Assembly (NCBI GenBank): GCA_965223755.1
Contig: CBDCXF010000002.1
Location: 1,426,001 to 1,490,000 of the forward strand
Direction: 5' to 3'
DNA length: 64,000 bases
Origin: CBDCXF01 sp965223755
GTDB lineage: Bacteria; Acidobacteriota; Thermoanaerobaculia; Multivoradales; JAHEKO01
Shown: positions 50,134 to 59,866 of the stretch, piece after piece
Numbering within the stretch: position 1 is the first letter of the stretch
How the letters are laid out: every line of letters begins with the position of its first letter
Program-made: the position numbers and the translations under genes
Notes under the pieces: generated by a model
What the model was told of the DNA's origin: nothing
Database searches by the model: none
The model's input: the letters and a program-made list of their open reading frames with translations, nothing else

Positions 50134-51450
50134 TCAGCGGTCTGGGCTTTCCGCTCGATCGAGCCCACTCGAGCCCTGACGAGAAGGCCTCTCCATCAGA
50201 AGCCAATCAGGAGGGTCGATTCGGAACACCTCGGGCAGAACGGCGATGAGTTCTCCGCGCTCCCCAGCCCGATGCGGAGTTTCAAATTTCCACACCACCT
50301 CTCCTGCTGGAGCCACCTCCAGGGCGCGGCCGGCTTCGGACTCGACAATCAAGGTGTTTCCGTTCGGCAGCCGCTGTACGGTCCCCATCAGCGGCGTCGC
50401 GAGCCCTTGGCTCCCGTTGTCCTGCGGCGGCCACGACCACAGAACTTCTCCGGTGAGCGACACCTCGAGCACTCGGCTCTGTCTCGGTCGATCGGGTCCT
50501 TTGTTGTCCAACAACAAAATCCGTCCTCCTGGGAGCAGAACTGGTTCATGCTGGGCTTCGAAGGGCGGGCCTTGCAATGCCCACACGACCGTTTCGGTTT
50601 CTGGATCGAGAACGCCGACAAGGCTGATCTCTCTGAGTGAAAACAGAATCCAACCCGCTGCAAAAGGGGACCCATCGACCATCGATTCGTCGAGCACGGT
50701 GACGGTGTTGCCGTGGAGGATGTCCGCCTGAGGCGGCCGGCGATCCAGGGCCGAAGCCCAGGGGGACCGCACCAAAGCGTCCAAGAGAGAGATCGAGCGC
50801 AACACCTCGCCGGTCGCTGCATCGAGCCACGCGAGTCGGTCGTTCAAGATCGGACGTTCCGCCAACTCCGGCCGTTGTTCCGCCAGTTTGTGAATGACAA
50901 TGAGTGTTTCGAGTCCGTTCTGGCGATCGTAGTAAAGGTCGTTGTAAACGCCGATGTCGCTCGCCCACTTGAGCCGCGACCTGAGGTCGATGCGTGCCAG
51001 TCCCTGTCCCTGCCACAGGACGATCAAGTCTCCGTCTGGCGTGAGCTGGACGCGGCGCATATACGAATGCTCGGTGGCCTCGTCTGATTGCGGCAGCGCG
51101 TCGATGAACTCCATATTCCATCGATGCTGGAGCTCACCCGCCATGTCGACCAGCAGGGCCTCAGAAGCGTGGCCCGATACATACAAGTTGATGCCTGGGT
51201 GGGCGCGAGCAGGGTCGTGTGTTACGACTCCGAGCCCGGGAACGGAAGCAGCCTGCGAACCGACGGCGTAGGGGAGTGAGAGCAACCGCGCCAGGTCCTC
51301 GGGGTCGCCCTCCAGAGGTGCCCCTCGACGCCAGTAGCCCGTCGGCCGCGGCAGCTCTTCATTTGCAATGTCAATGGGCCTGGCCCACCACCAAACTCCA
51401 GCAGCGGCCAACAAGGTGCCGACGAGAGCGACTACATAGGCCCTACGCAT
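50134..51450 (-). CDS. Arylsulfotransferase-like beta-propeller protein (copy A)
   Basis: A 438-aa protein with an N-terminal membrane anchor (AYVVALVGTLLAAAGVWWWA) and a periplasmic propeller with ASST-family motifs: INLYVSGHASEALLVDMAGE, DGDLIVLWQGQGLARID, DILHGNTVTVLDESM, FSLREISLVGVLDPETETVV, QHEPVLLPGGRILLLDN and NGNTLIVESEAGRALEVAPA. Known ASSTs move sulfuryl groups between phenols; the HGN and QHEP His residues sit at positions that matter in that family. Activity here is not proven. The gene leads the operon with the M20 peptidase and prepilin peptidase. Confidence 0.82.
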   Translation of the reverse strand: MRRAYVVALVGTLLAAAGVWWWARPIDIANEELPRPTGYWRRGAPLEGDPEDLARLLSLPYAVGSQAASVPGLGVVTHDPARAHPGINLYVSGHASEALLVDMAGELQHRWNMEFIDALPQSDEATEHSYMRRVQLTPDGDLIVLWQGQGLARIDLRSRLKWASDIGVYNDLYYDRQNGLETLIVIHKLAEQRPELAERPILNDRLAWLDAATGEVLRSISLLDALVRSPWASALDRRPPQADILHGNTVTVLDESMVDGSPFAAGWILFSLREISLVGVLDPETETVVWALQGPPFEAQHEPVLLPGGRILLLDNKGPDRPRQSRVLEVSLTGEVLWSWPPQDNGSQGLATPLMGTVQRLPNGNTLIVESEAGRALEVAPAGEVVWKFETPHRAGERGELIAVLPEVFRIDPPDWLLMERPSRQGSSGLDRAESPDR

Positions 51451-51533
51451 CGATCGGCATCGTAGTACACGGGCTTGAGCAAGAGCGCCTTTGCTAGCAA
51501 CGAGACGAGGGAACGAAAATCAGCATGTGAGGC

Positions 51534-51563
51534 AAAAAAAGAGGCGCCTCTCGGCGCCTCTTT
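51534..51563 (-). terminator. Intrinsic terminator of the pilin gene
   Basis: On the minus strand GAGGCGCC-GAGA-GGCGCCTC forms an 8-bp perfect stem followed by a run of seven T, about 30 bases past the pilin stop. Confidence 0.88.
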
Positions 51564-51589
51564 CGGATCCTCGATGTTGAGACTCTTAC

Positions 51590-52249
51590 CTAGGCAACAC
51601 CCGGGTCGCAGGCTGGCAGCGTCCCGCCGTTGGCGTTTTCAGCTTGAGTCTTGCCGACCGGGAAGGCGGCAAAAGTGCCGTCCGCCCAGACGATGTCCTG
51701 CTGATAGCAGTTCCCGAAGAACGCGATAGACGCGGTTGTCTGCGCCGTGCAAGTCGAGCCAGTTGCTCCGGGAGCCGGTTCGCCACAACTAAAAATGGCG
51801 GCGGTGTTCGCGGACAGAGGGTTCTTTTCATTCAGATAGAACACAAAATCGCGGCCCCAACCGTCAGTTGAGGGCAGGTTCTGGAGATACTGCACCAAAC
51901 CCTTGGCGTCATTCGGGCAGGGCGTCGTTCCCTCACAGAGAACGAGAAGATTCTCCAGGTCTCCGTGAGTGATCTCGGTGTAAGTGGTCGGGTCCCAATC
52001 CGTCGCACCGCCGCCTTTTTTTCCGCCACCGCCCGCCGCCGCTGCACCACCTTCGTCGGTGACCCACTCAAACATGCCCACGCCGATGGTGCGCATGTCG
52101 CCAACGGTATCCTTCTGCTTCGCTTTGCGCAGTGCGTCGAGAAGCTCTGGGATCAGGATGGTGGCAATGATGCCGATGATGGCGATGACGATGAGCAACT
52201 CGATCAATGTGAAGCCCGCCTCGCGCTTTTTCCTCAGATAGTTTTGCAT
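51590..52249 (-). CDS. Type IV pilin / type II secretion pseudopilin
   Basis: A 219-aa class III prepilin. The cleavage motif KKREAGFTLIELLIVIAIIG gives a short basic leader, cleavage after Gly, Glu5 and the long hydrophobic helix, followed by IPELLDALRKAKQKDTVGDM. The globular part has a Gly/Ala/Lys-rich insert (AAAAGGGGKKGGGATDWDPT) and several Cys pairs. ATG 52249 has a GGGAGGA ribosome-binding site. It is preceded by a sigma-54-like promoter and closed by an intrinsic terminator, so it is a single-gene transcript. Confidence 0.92.
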   Translation of the reverse strand: MQNYLRKKREAGFTLIELLIVIAIIGIIATILIPELLDALRKAKQKDTVGDMRTIGVGMFEWVTDEGGAAAAGGGGKKGGGATDWDPTTYTEITHGDLENLLVLCEGTTPCPNDAKGLVQYLQNLPSTDGWGRDFVFYLNEKNPLSANTAAIFSCGEPAPGATGSTCTAQTTASIAFFGNCYQQDIVWADGTFAAFPVGKTQAENANGGTLPACDPGVA

Positions 52250-52330
52250 TTGTCCTCCCATATGGGGTATTTCGCGACGCGGCCAGCGATCCGTTGCGGA
52301 GCCCGGCGTCACCGCACGTAACAAGTTACA

Positions 52331-52347
52331 GAGCAGACGGCGTGCCA
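52331..52347 (-). promoter_or_regulatory. Sigma-54-like -24/-12 promoter of the pilin gene
   Basis: On the minus strand TGGCACGCCGTCTGCTC matches TGGCACG-N4-TTGC except for CTGC, with GG and GC exactly 10 bases apart, 82 bases upstream of the pilin ATG. Sigma-54 control of pilA is classical in many bacteria. Confidence 0.65.
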
Positions 52348-52443
52348 GGCTCGGTTCGGGTTTAAGGCGTTGTATTCAGATAGCTTACGTATCGGTCACA
52401 CTTGCAGAAGACGGGAATTGTCAGGCTTAAGTGACAAAAATTA

Positions 52444-53862
52444 TCACTGCGGCGAGTTCGACGCTGCCTCAAGCCCGACGATCTCATGAACCGTTGCCCG
52501 GTAGTCGGCCACTCCCTCGACATAGCTGGTGAGCAGGATTCGCTCATTGACGCGGTCCTTGCCGCCGAGGCCTGCTGCGACAAAAGCGAACGGTGAGTAA
52601 CCGTAGCTCGGGACACCGGCGCCACGGAACTGGCGAGAGTCGGTGAGTGTCCTGGGGAGAAAATAGGGGCCTGCGTCACCGCCGCGGCGAGCCAATCGAG
52701 TCGTCAAAGCCTGGTACACGGGATGATCCGTCGGACTGGGGTCTGGACCCGGGAACACCTCGACACTGAATTCCACGCCGCTCGTCAGGTTCGGTGGCAA
52801 CAGCCGTTCAACCGCCGCCACCGCTTCAGCGTCAGAACGTCCGGGGCGAAGCCACGCAAGCAGCCCCATCTTGTACCCAGGATCGCTGTCAGCAAAGCCG
52901 AGAAGCTGTATATGCTCGAAGACCAAGAGCCGCAGGAACTCAGGTAATCGATCGACTCTCCAGCGGTCACGATCGAGTGCATCAGGGTCGCTCATTGCGA
53001 GCACGTGGCCTGGACTGCGGCGATGCGGCGCCAGACTCTGAATGGTTTGAGACACCGCGGGCAAGACCGTGATCGCTCCGGCGGGGATCCGGTCGAGGTC
53101 GGCGGCTAATTCCTCGAGCCGTCGTCGCGTGGGGGCGCAGGCAATGATCCTGACCAATCGCATCTGACCGACTTCCACGCCCCAGTAGCGAACGATCCCT
53201 TCCTCGAACGACTCGTTGGCGCCACCCTCGGTGAGTACCGCCCAAAAGCGGCCGATCAGATCTGGGTGCTCGCGCGCGAACCAATCGGCGCCAAGTCGAC
53301 TGTCTGTCTCTTCGTCGGCGGTGGCAAGCAGGATCAGAGAATACTCAGGTTGCCGGGCGGCGCTCGCGACATCCAAAAAGGCGAGCAATTGGGCGACACC
53401 ATAGCTCTTCATGTCAAAGGATCCCCGGCCGACCAGCAGCGGACCCATGATCCTCCCTTCAAAGGGAGGGGTATCCCATTCCTCCGGATCGGCCGGAAAG
53501 ACGTCGATGTGGTGGTGGAGCACCAGCGCCTCTGGTCGTTTGCCTTCGATGATCGCCCAGACGTTGGCCTGGCCGGAGGCGAGCCTTTCAACTTGCGGTT
53601 CCAGTCCGTGCTTGCGCAACAGCGAAGCCAGCCATTCAGCACCCGCAATCTCGTTGCCGGAGGTGGTGTCGATGGAGATGTACTCTTGCAGGAGTTGCAC
53701 TTCTTCCAGCGCCTGAAAATCCATGTCGTGCCACTTCGGTCGCCCAAGAGAAGCCCGGGATTGCCAAACGACAATGGTCGCGCAAGCCGCAAGGGTCAAC
53801 GCGAGGGCTACGAGCAGCCACCGGAGGCGGGACGAACTGTTGGCTGCGGATTTGAACGGCAT
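52444..53862 (-). CDS. Membrane-anchored or exported M20-family metallopeptidase (copy B)
   Basis: A 472-aa paralogue of the copy at 48658. An N-terminal hydrophobic segment (LRWLLVALALTLAACATIVV) may be a signal anchor; the LAAC in it resembles a lipobox. Zinc motifs are LHHHIDVFPADPEEW, GRGSFDMKSYGV and ATADEETDSRLGADWF, so the catalytic core is kept. The gene stands at the head of a region that also includes the pilin, and it is divergent from the DegT aminotransferase. Substrate unknown. Confidence 0.88.
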   Translation of the reverse strand: MPFKSAANSSSRLRWLLVALALTLAACATIVVWQSRASLGRPKWHDMDFQALEEVQLLQEYISIDTTSGNEIAGAEWLASLLRKHGLEPQVERLASGQANVWAIIEGKRPEALVLHHHIDVFPADPEEWDTPPFEGRIMGPLLVGRGSFDMKSYGVAQLLAFLDVASAARQPEYSLILLATADEETDSRLGADWFAREHPDLIGRFWAVLTEGGANESFEEGIVRYWGVEVGQMRLVRIIACAPTRRRLEELAADLDRIPAGAITVLPAVSQTIQSLAPHRRSPGHVLAMSDPDALDRDRWRVDRLPEFLRLLVFEHIQLLGFADSDPGYKMGLLAWLRPGRSDAEAVAAVERLLPPNLTSGVEFSVEVFPGPDPSPTDHPVYQALTTRLARRGGDAGPYFLPRTLTDSRQFRGAGVPSYGYSPFAFVAAGLGGKDRVNERILLTSYVEGVADYRATVHEIVGLEAASNSPQ

Positions 53863-54035
53863 TGGAAGAGGAGGAGAGCCTTGTATCGGTGCAAGCTCAG
53901 TGCTTCGTCAAACGGAGAGACTGACTGCGGCCATCTTGCGAGCGGGACTTTGGCATACGTGTCGGAGGTCTGCCAAGCGGGTCGCGTCGAGGAGCGCGGT
54001 TGGGTTTGACTTAGATCAGCATAAGATCTTCTTCG

Positions 54036-55160
54036 ATGCGTATTCCGCTCTTCAACCTCGCTCGCGCCGAGCAACTGATTTCTGAGGATCTTGACCGTCG
54101 ATGGCGCGCGTTGCGCCAAAACACGGCGTTTGTCGGAGGGCCTGAGGTGGAGCAGTTCGAAGGCTCATGGGCGGACTATCTTGGCGAAGGATCGCAGTGT
54201 GTCGCGGTAGCGAACGGCACCGACGCCATCGAGTTGGCGCTGCGGGCTCTTGAAGTTCGTTCAGGCGACGAGGTACTGGTTCCCGCGTACACCTTTGTTG
54301 CCACCGCCTCCGCGGTAGCCCTGGCCGGGGCAACTCCCGTTATGGTCGATGTCGAAGCAGAGACCTTAAACATCGATTTCGACTGCGCCGAGTCTTTGGT
54401 CGGCGAGCGAACGGTGGGAGTGATCGGCGTGCACCTTTATGGCAACCCGTGTGACTTGGACCGGGCTACGAGCTTTGCCAACAAGCATGGTTTGTGGCTG
54501 GTTGAGGATGCAGCCCAAGCGCATGGGGCACGATGGTGTGGAGAGGGCGCCGAATGGCGCAAGGTGGGCAGCTTTGGGCACTTAACCACATGGAGTTTCT
54601 ACCCCTCCAAGAATCTCGGTTGTTTCGGAGATGGCGGCGCCGTCACCGGACGGGACTCAGAGCTGATCGACCGCGTGCGCAAGCTGGCGAACCACGGTCG
54701 TATCGAGCATTACTGGCACGGAATGGTGGGGCGTAACAGTCGGCTGGACGCTGTCCAAGCGGCGGTGCTGAACTGCCGGCTGCCGCACTTGGACCAGAAC
54801 AACGAACGGCGACGGCAAGTGGCTAGCCGCTATTTGCAAGCGGCCGAGTCTCTCTCAAGTGTTTCGACGCTCGCAGTAGACGACCGAGCGGAACCGGTGT
54901 TTCATCAATTCACCGTGCGCGTCGAAGGTCGTGACCAAGTCCAGCAACAGCTCGCTGACCGGGGTATCGGAACGGCGGTTCACTACCCCGCGCCGTTGCA
55001 CACGCAACCTCTGTGGCGAGGCCGGAGCGAGGTGGTCCGAGGCGGCTATCCTGAAGCTGAGGTGGCGGCGCAGGAGGTGTTGTGTCTGCCGATGTTCCCG
55101 GAGTTGACCGACGCCGAAGTCGATGAAGTTATCGACGCGCTCAGCAACATATTCAGTTGA
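54036..55160 (+). CDS. DegT/DnrJ/EryC1-family PLP aminotransferase
   Basis: A 374-aa sugar aminotransferase-like enzyme: VPAYTFVATASAVALAGATP, WLVEDAAQAHGARW with the PLP Asp and His, and TWSFYPSKNLGCFGDGGAV with the PLP Lys (about residue 190). Members make amino sugars for O-antigen or glycoconjugates from keto sugars. No dehydratase or nucleotidyltransferase sits beside it, so the substrate cannot be named. It has its own promoter region (170 bases upstream) and its stop falls in a 16-bp tandem repeat shared with the convergent gene. Confidence 0.88.
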   Translation: MRIPLFNLARAEQLISEDLDRRWRALRQNTAFVGGPEVEQFEGSWADYLGEGSQCVAVANGTDAIELALRALEVRSGDEVLVPAYTFVATASAVALAGATPVMVDVEAETLNIDFDCAESLVGERTVGVIGVHLYGNPCDLDRATSFANKHGLWLVEDAAQAHGARWCGEGAEWRKVGSFGHLTTWSFYPSKNLGCFGDGGAVTGRDSELIDRVRKLANHGRIEHYWHGMVGRNSRLDAVQAAVLNCRLPHLDQNNERRRQVASRYLQAAESLSSVSTLAVDDRAEPVFHQFTVRVEGRDQVQQQLADRGIGTAVHYPAPLHTQPLWRGRSEVVRGGYPEAEVAAQEVLCLPMFPELTDAEVDEVIDALSNIFS

Positions 55161-55214
55161 CCGGCTATTCAGTTGACCGGCTATTCAGCTGACCGGCTTT
55201 TCAGTTGATTGGCG
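55151..55214. repeat. 16-bp tandem repeat spanning convergent stop codons
   Basis: Copies of ATTCAGTTGACCGGCT: two identical, one with a single change, one partial with several changes. The stop codon of the DegT gene lies in the first copy and that of the arylsulfotransferase-like gene (other strand) in the last. The unit is not a multiple of three. Confidence 0.85.
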
Positions 55215-56520
55215 ACAACTGCTCCAGCCAGGCGGGCCGCGGCAAGCGCTCGACGTCCATGAGAGTGGCGATCAAGCGTCCTTGAGGCCCGGTTCGGTGC
55301 GGCGTCTCGAACTGCCAAACGATGGATGCATCCGGCGCCAATTCGATCGCCCGGCCGGCGATCGATTCGACGACTAGTAGATTTCCGTTTTCCAGGAATC
55401 GGACGACGCCGACTTCGTATGAGGACAAGGAACGGTCTGCCGTCGGTCCGGCTGGGTCCGGGTAGCTCCAGAGAACGTCACCATCAAGCGAAAGCCTTAA
55501 GACCCGCGCTTTGTCTTTCTCAATCCACTGATTGTCGAAAACCAGTAACTCCCCGCCGGGAAGTAGGACTGGTTCATGCTGGCGCACAAAGGGGCCGTGC
55601 AAACCCCACACGAGTTCACCGACGCCATCGTCAGCGTCTGGGTCGAGGATTGCGACCAGGCTGATCTCGCGCATGGACACCAAAATCGACCCCGGCCGAA
55701 ACGGAGTCCCTTCCACCATGCGCTCGTCCAGCACGGTGATGGTGTTGGCGTGCAATAGGTCAGCGGGATCCGGATGCTCCTCCGTCAACAGCGGCGCCCA
55801 TTGCGACGCGATCACCGCGTCGAGCAACGAAACGCGGCGCTGTACAGATCCTGTTTCAGCGTCGATCCAAAGCAACTGGTCGTTGAGAATCGGTTCATCA
55901 CCGAATCCCGGCCGTATCTCTGCCGTTTTATGCAGAGCGATCAAGGTCGGTCGGCCGCGGGCATCTTCGTCGTAGAACAAGTCGTTGTAGAAACCCAGAT
56001 CTATAGTCCAGATCGGCTTTGATTTCGCATTCAGCCGCGCCAAGCCGCCCCCATGCCAGAGAACGATGACGTCGCCATTGGGCAACAAAGCGGCGCGGCG
56101 CAGATTGTGGCGGCTCGCACCTGAGCGAGCGGGATTGTCGGGGAACGAGTCTCGATACGAGGCGGCCCATCGATGCAGAAAGCGCCCGTTCATGTCGACC
56201 AAAATGGCTTCGGAGGCGTGACCGGAAACGTAGAAATTCACCCCAGGCTGGGCCCTTTGTGGATCGTGGATTATGACCCCCAAGCCCGGTGCGGTTGCGA
56301 GCATCTCTCCGGTTGCGTAGGGAAGTGCCAGCAAGCGGGCCAACTCGTCGCTTTCTTGCAGGATGGGAACTCCCAAATTCCACGCCCCAGGCGGCCGCTT
56401 TTCATCTTCGCGAACTAGCTCCCCCTGTCCGTTCATACCGACGATCGACCTTGTCCACACAACCACCAAACCGGTTGCTACAACTGTCAGAACCAAGGCC
56501 CACAAGAGTCGACGGCGCAT
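55201..56520 (-). CDS. Arylsulfotransferase-like beta-propeller protein (copy B)
   Basis: A 439-aa paralogue of the copy at 50134, with the same anchor (LLWALVLTVVATGLVVVWTR) and the same motif order: VNFYVSGHASEAILVDMNGR, NGDVIVLWHGGGLARLNAKS, DLLHANTITVLDERM, VSMREISLVAILDPDADDGV, QHEPVLLPGGELLVFDN and NGNLLVVESIAGRAIELAPD. The two copies look roughly half identical by eye. It is not directly beside the M20 copy B: the DegT gene lies between. Function beyond the ASST fold is unknown. Confidence 0.82.
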   Translation of the reverse strand: MRRRLLWALVLTVVATGLVVVWTRSIVGMNGQGELVREDEKRPPGAWNLGVPILQESDELARLLALPYATGEMLATAPGLGVIIHDPQRAQPGVNFYVSGHASEAILVDMNGRFLHRWAASYRDSFPDNPARSGASRHNLRRAALLPNGDVIVLWHGGGLARLNAKSKPIWTIDLGFYNDLFYDEDARGRPTLIALHKTAEIRPGFGDEPILNDQLLWIDAETGSVQRRVSLLDAVIASQWAPLLTEEHPDPADLLHANTITVLDERMVEGTPFRPGSILVSMREISLVAILDPDADDGVGELVWGLHGPFVRQHEPVLLPGGELLVFDNQWIEKDKARVLRLSLDGDVLWSYPDPAGPTADRSLSSYEVGVVRFLENGNLLVVESIAGRAIELAPDASIVWQFETPHRTGPQGRLIATLMDVERLPRPAWLEQLSPIN

Positions 56521-56686
56521 CGCATCGGATGTTAGTGGATCTCGATGGGCGGGTACATCAACTCGCTGATTCTTCGCTCGGGGCTGCGCGTAGAACCGAG
56601 TCGAACCGTTGCCAAGCCACAGATGCGCATCTCCCCGGACGGTGAGTCAATGCGCTACGATTCCTGCCGTCGTCGGGCGATCGCCA

Positions 56687-58207
<1,521 letters not shown>

Positions 58208-58246
58208 ACACCTTCCTTCTCAATAACTCAATAAGACGGGACTAGC

Positions 58247-58774
58247 GTGCGCTGGATTGCGACCCTAGGCGACCTTCGTGAAGTCACCACCGTGGCTGGG
58301 AGTAAGCGTCTACGGCGCGTCACGGTCGGTGAGCGTGAGCTTGAGTTCGAAATTGCACCTACGGGTGCCAACTCCGGCTGTCGCGAGTTGAGCCTGATCT
58401 GCGAGGGACGGCAAAAGGACGTCTCGATCGAACGGTTGGGCGAAGATTTTTACCGCGTTGCGATTGCAGGCCACAGTGTCGAAGTTGTCGTCGAGGACGA
58501 ACTGAGTCACCTGGCTCACAAAGCGGAGCGGAAGAAGGCATCCGGCTCGGGCACCGTTGCCGCCTACATGCCCGGCAAGGTGGTCGAGGTCTTGGTTGCC
58601 ACAGGCGACACCGTCACACAGGGACAGGGTGTGGTCGTACTCGAAGCGATGAAGATGCAGAATGAGATCCAAGCCGACTCCGGCGGAGTCATTGCCAAGA
58701 TCTATGTCGAGCAAGGTCAGGCGGTCGAGGGTGGCGATCCGCTGTTTGAGTTGACAGTGACGCCGGGTAACTAG
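58247..58774 (+). CDS. Biotin carboxyl carrier protein of the acyl-CoA carboxylase
   Basis: A 175-aa protein with a C-terminal biotinyl domain: MPGKVVEVLVATGDTVTQGQ and the biotinylation site VVLEAMKMQNEI, whose Lys is in the AMKM motif. The N-terminal 90 residues (RVTVGERELEFEI, DFYRVAIAGHSVEVVVED) resemble the BT domain that links carrier to carboxylase in propionyl-CoA carboxylase alpha chains. GTG start. With the preceding gene it forms a split alpha subunit that probably works with the PccB-like protein at 40765. Confidence 0.9.
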   Translation: MRWIATLGDLREVTTVAGSKRLRRVTVGERELEFEIAPTGANSGCRELSLICEGRQKDVSIERLGEDFYRVAIAGHSVEVVVEDELSHLAHKAERKKASGSGTVAAYMPGKVVEVLVATGDTVTQGQGVVVLEAMKMQNEIQADSGGVIAKIYVEQGQAVEGGDPLFELTVTPGN

Positions 58775-58810
58775 TCTTCGAAAAGCTGCTTTCCGACCGC
58801 AGCCAACCGG

Positions 58811-59866
58811 CTAGGGCATCGACGCGACGCGCGTCTTCAGCCAGTCAAAAAAACTTGCTTCTGGGCGCGAGCGGACCACCATCTCCCACAGCGGAGCTTC
58901 GGTTCTTCGATACAGCTTGACAGCATCCTTGCCAGTGGTGACGACCGCCTCGGCATCGCTCTCCTCGTAACAACGATGGATTTCGATCAAGCTGGCGTCG
59001 GGATAGGCGTGGTGATCGCGGTAAGACAGGGCGGCAACGACCTCCAGGCCAAGGTCTTCGATGGAGCGCAGGAAGGCCTGGTTGTCGGCGAGGGCACTGA
59101 CTGCCACGACTTTGGTTGCTTGCGGTGAGATCGGTGTGTCGTCTGCGACACTGCGCAGACCGAGGCTGGACAGCGGCGCGGAAAATCCAGGACCGGTGAA
59201 TCCGAATGGGCGCAGGCACTTCGCCAAGGCGTCACCCACAGAAGGTGCACCCGGTGGAACGGCGGTGAAGTCGCCGGTAAGGACCACCGCATCGGCGTGC
59301 GCGGCAGCCGCCAGCGGTTCGCGCAGCCGCCCCGACGGCGCCAGCTTTCCTCCGCTGAATGGGTTGTGGGCGGGGAAAGCGAGGATGTCAACGTCGCGCG
59401 CCAGACGGTAGTGGGAAAAACCGTCGTCAAGAACAAAGATGTTGGGTTGCGGCTGCAGAGATTCAAGGGCGTACATGCCGGCCTCGTAGCGGTCTTCTCC
59501 GACGACGACAGCAACACCTTCGAGCATGCCAGCGAGCAACACCGGTTCGTCGCCACCCAGTCGAGGGCCGACCAAAGGTCCGGAACCGCGACTGACGATC
59601 CGCACGCCTCCCTTTTGGCGACCGTAGCCACGGGAAAGAATCACTACCTGAGCGCCGTGATCGCGCAAATGCTCGGCAACGGCTGCGGTGAGGGGGGTTT
59701 TGCCGCTGCCGCCGAAGTGCAGATTGCCGATACTGACGACGGGTTCGGGCAGTCGATTCGCTTTGGCCGCCAGACGGGCGCGCCGCCGTCCTAAAACCCA
59801 GGCATAGAAGCGCTGCCACGGTGAACGCGAGGCCTTCAATTCGCGAGGTGGGGCTTCCTTGGTCAC
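58811..59866 (-). CDS. lpxK: Tetraacyldisaccharide 4'-kinase LpxK
   Basis: Phosphorylates the lipid A precursor at the 4' position in the inner membrane. The 351-aa protein has the P-loop VSIGNLHFGGSGKTPLTAAV, ILSRGYGRQKGG, GDEPVLLA and NIFVLDDGFSHYRLARDVDI, the LpxK signature. GTG overlaps the kdtA stop as GTGA. The order kdtA-lpxK is common in Gram-negative bacteria outside the Enterobacteria. Confidence 0.95.
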   Translation of the reverse strand: MTKEAPPRELKASRSPWQRFYAWVLGRRRARLAAKANRLPEPVVSIGNLHFGGSGKTPLTAAVAEHLRDHGAQVVILSRGYGRQKGGVRIVSRGSGPLVGPRLGGDEPVLLAGMLEGVAVVVGEDRYEAGMYALESLQPQPNIFVLDDGFSHYRLARDVDILAFPAHNPFSGGKLAPSGRLREPLAAAAHADAVVLTGDFTAVPPGAPSVGDALAKCLRPFGFTGPGFSAPLSSLGLRSVADDTPISPQATKVVAVSALADNQAFLRSIEDLGLEVVAALSYRDHHAYPDASLIEIHRCYEESDAEAVVTTGKDAVKLYRRTEAPLWEMVVRSRPEASFFDWLKTRVASMP

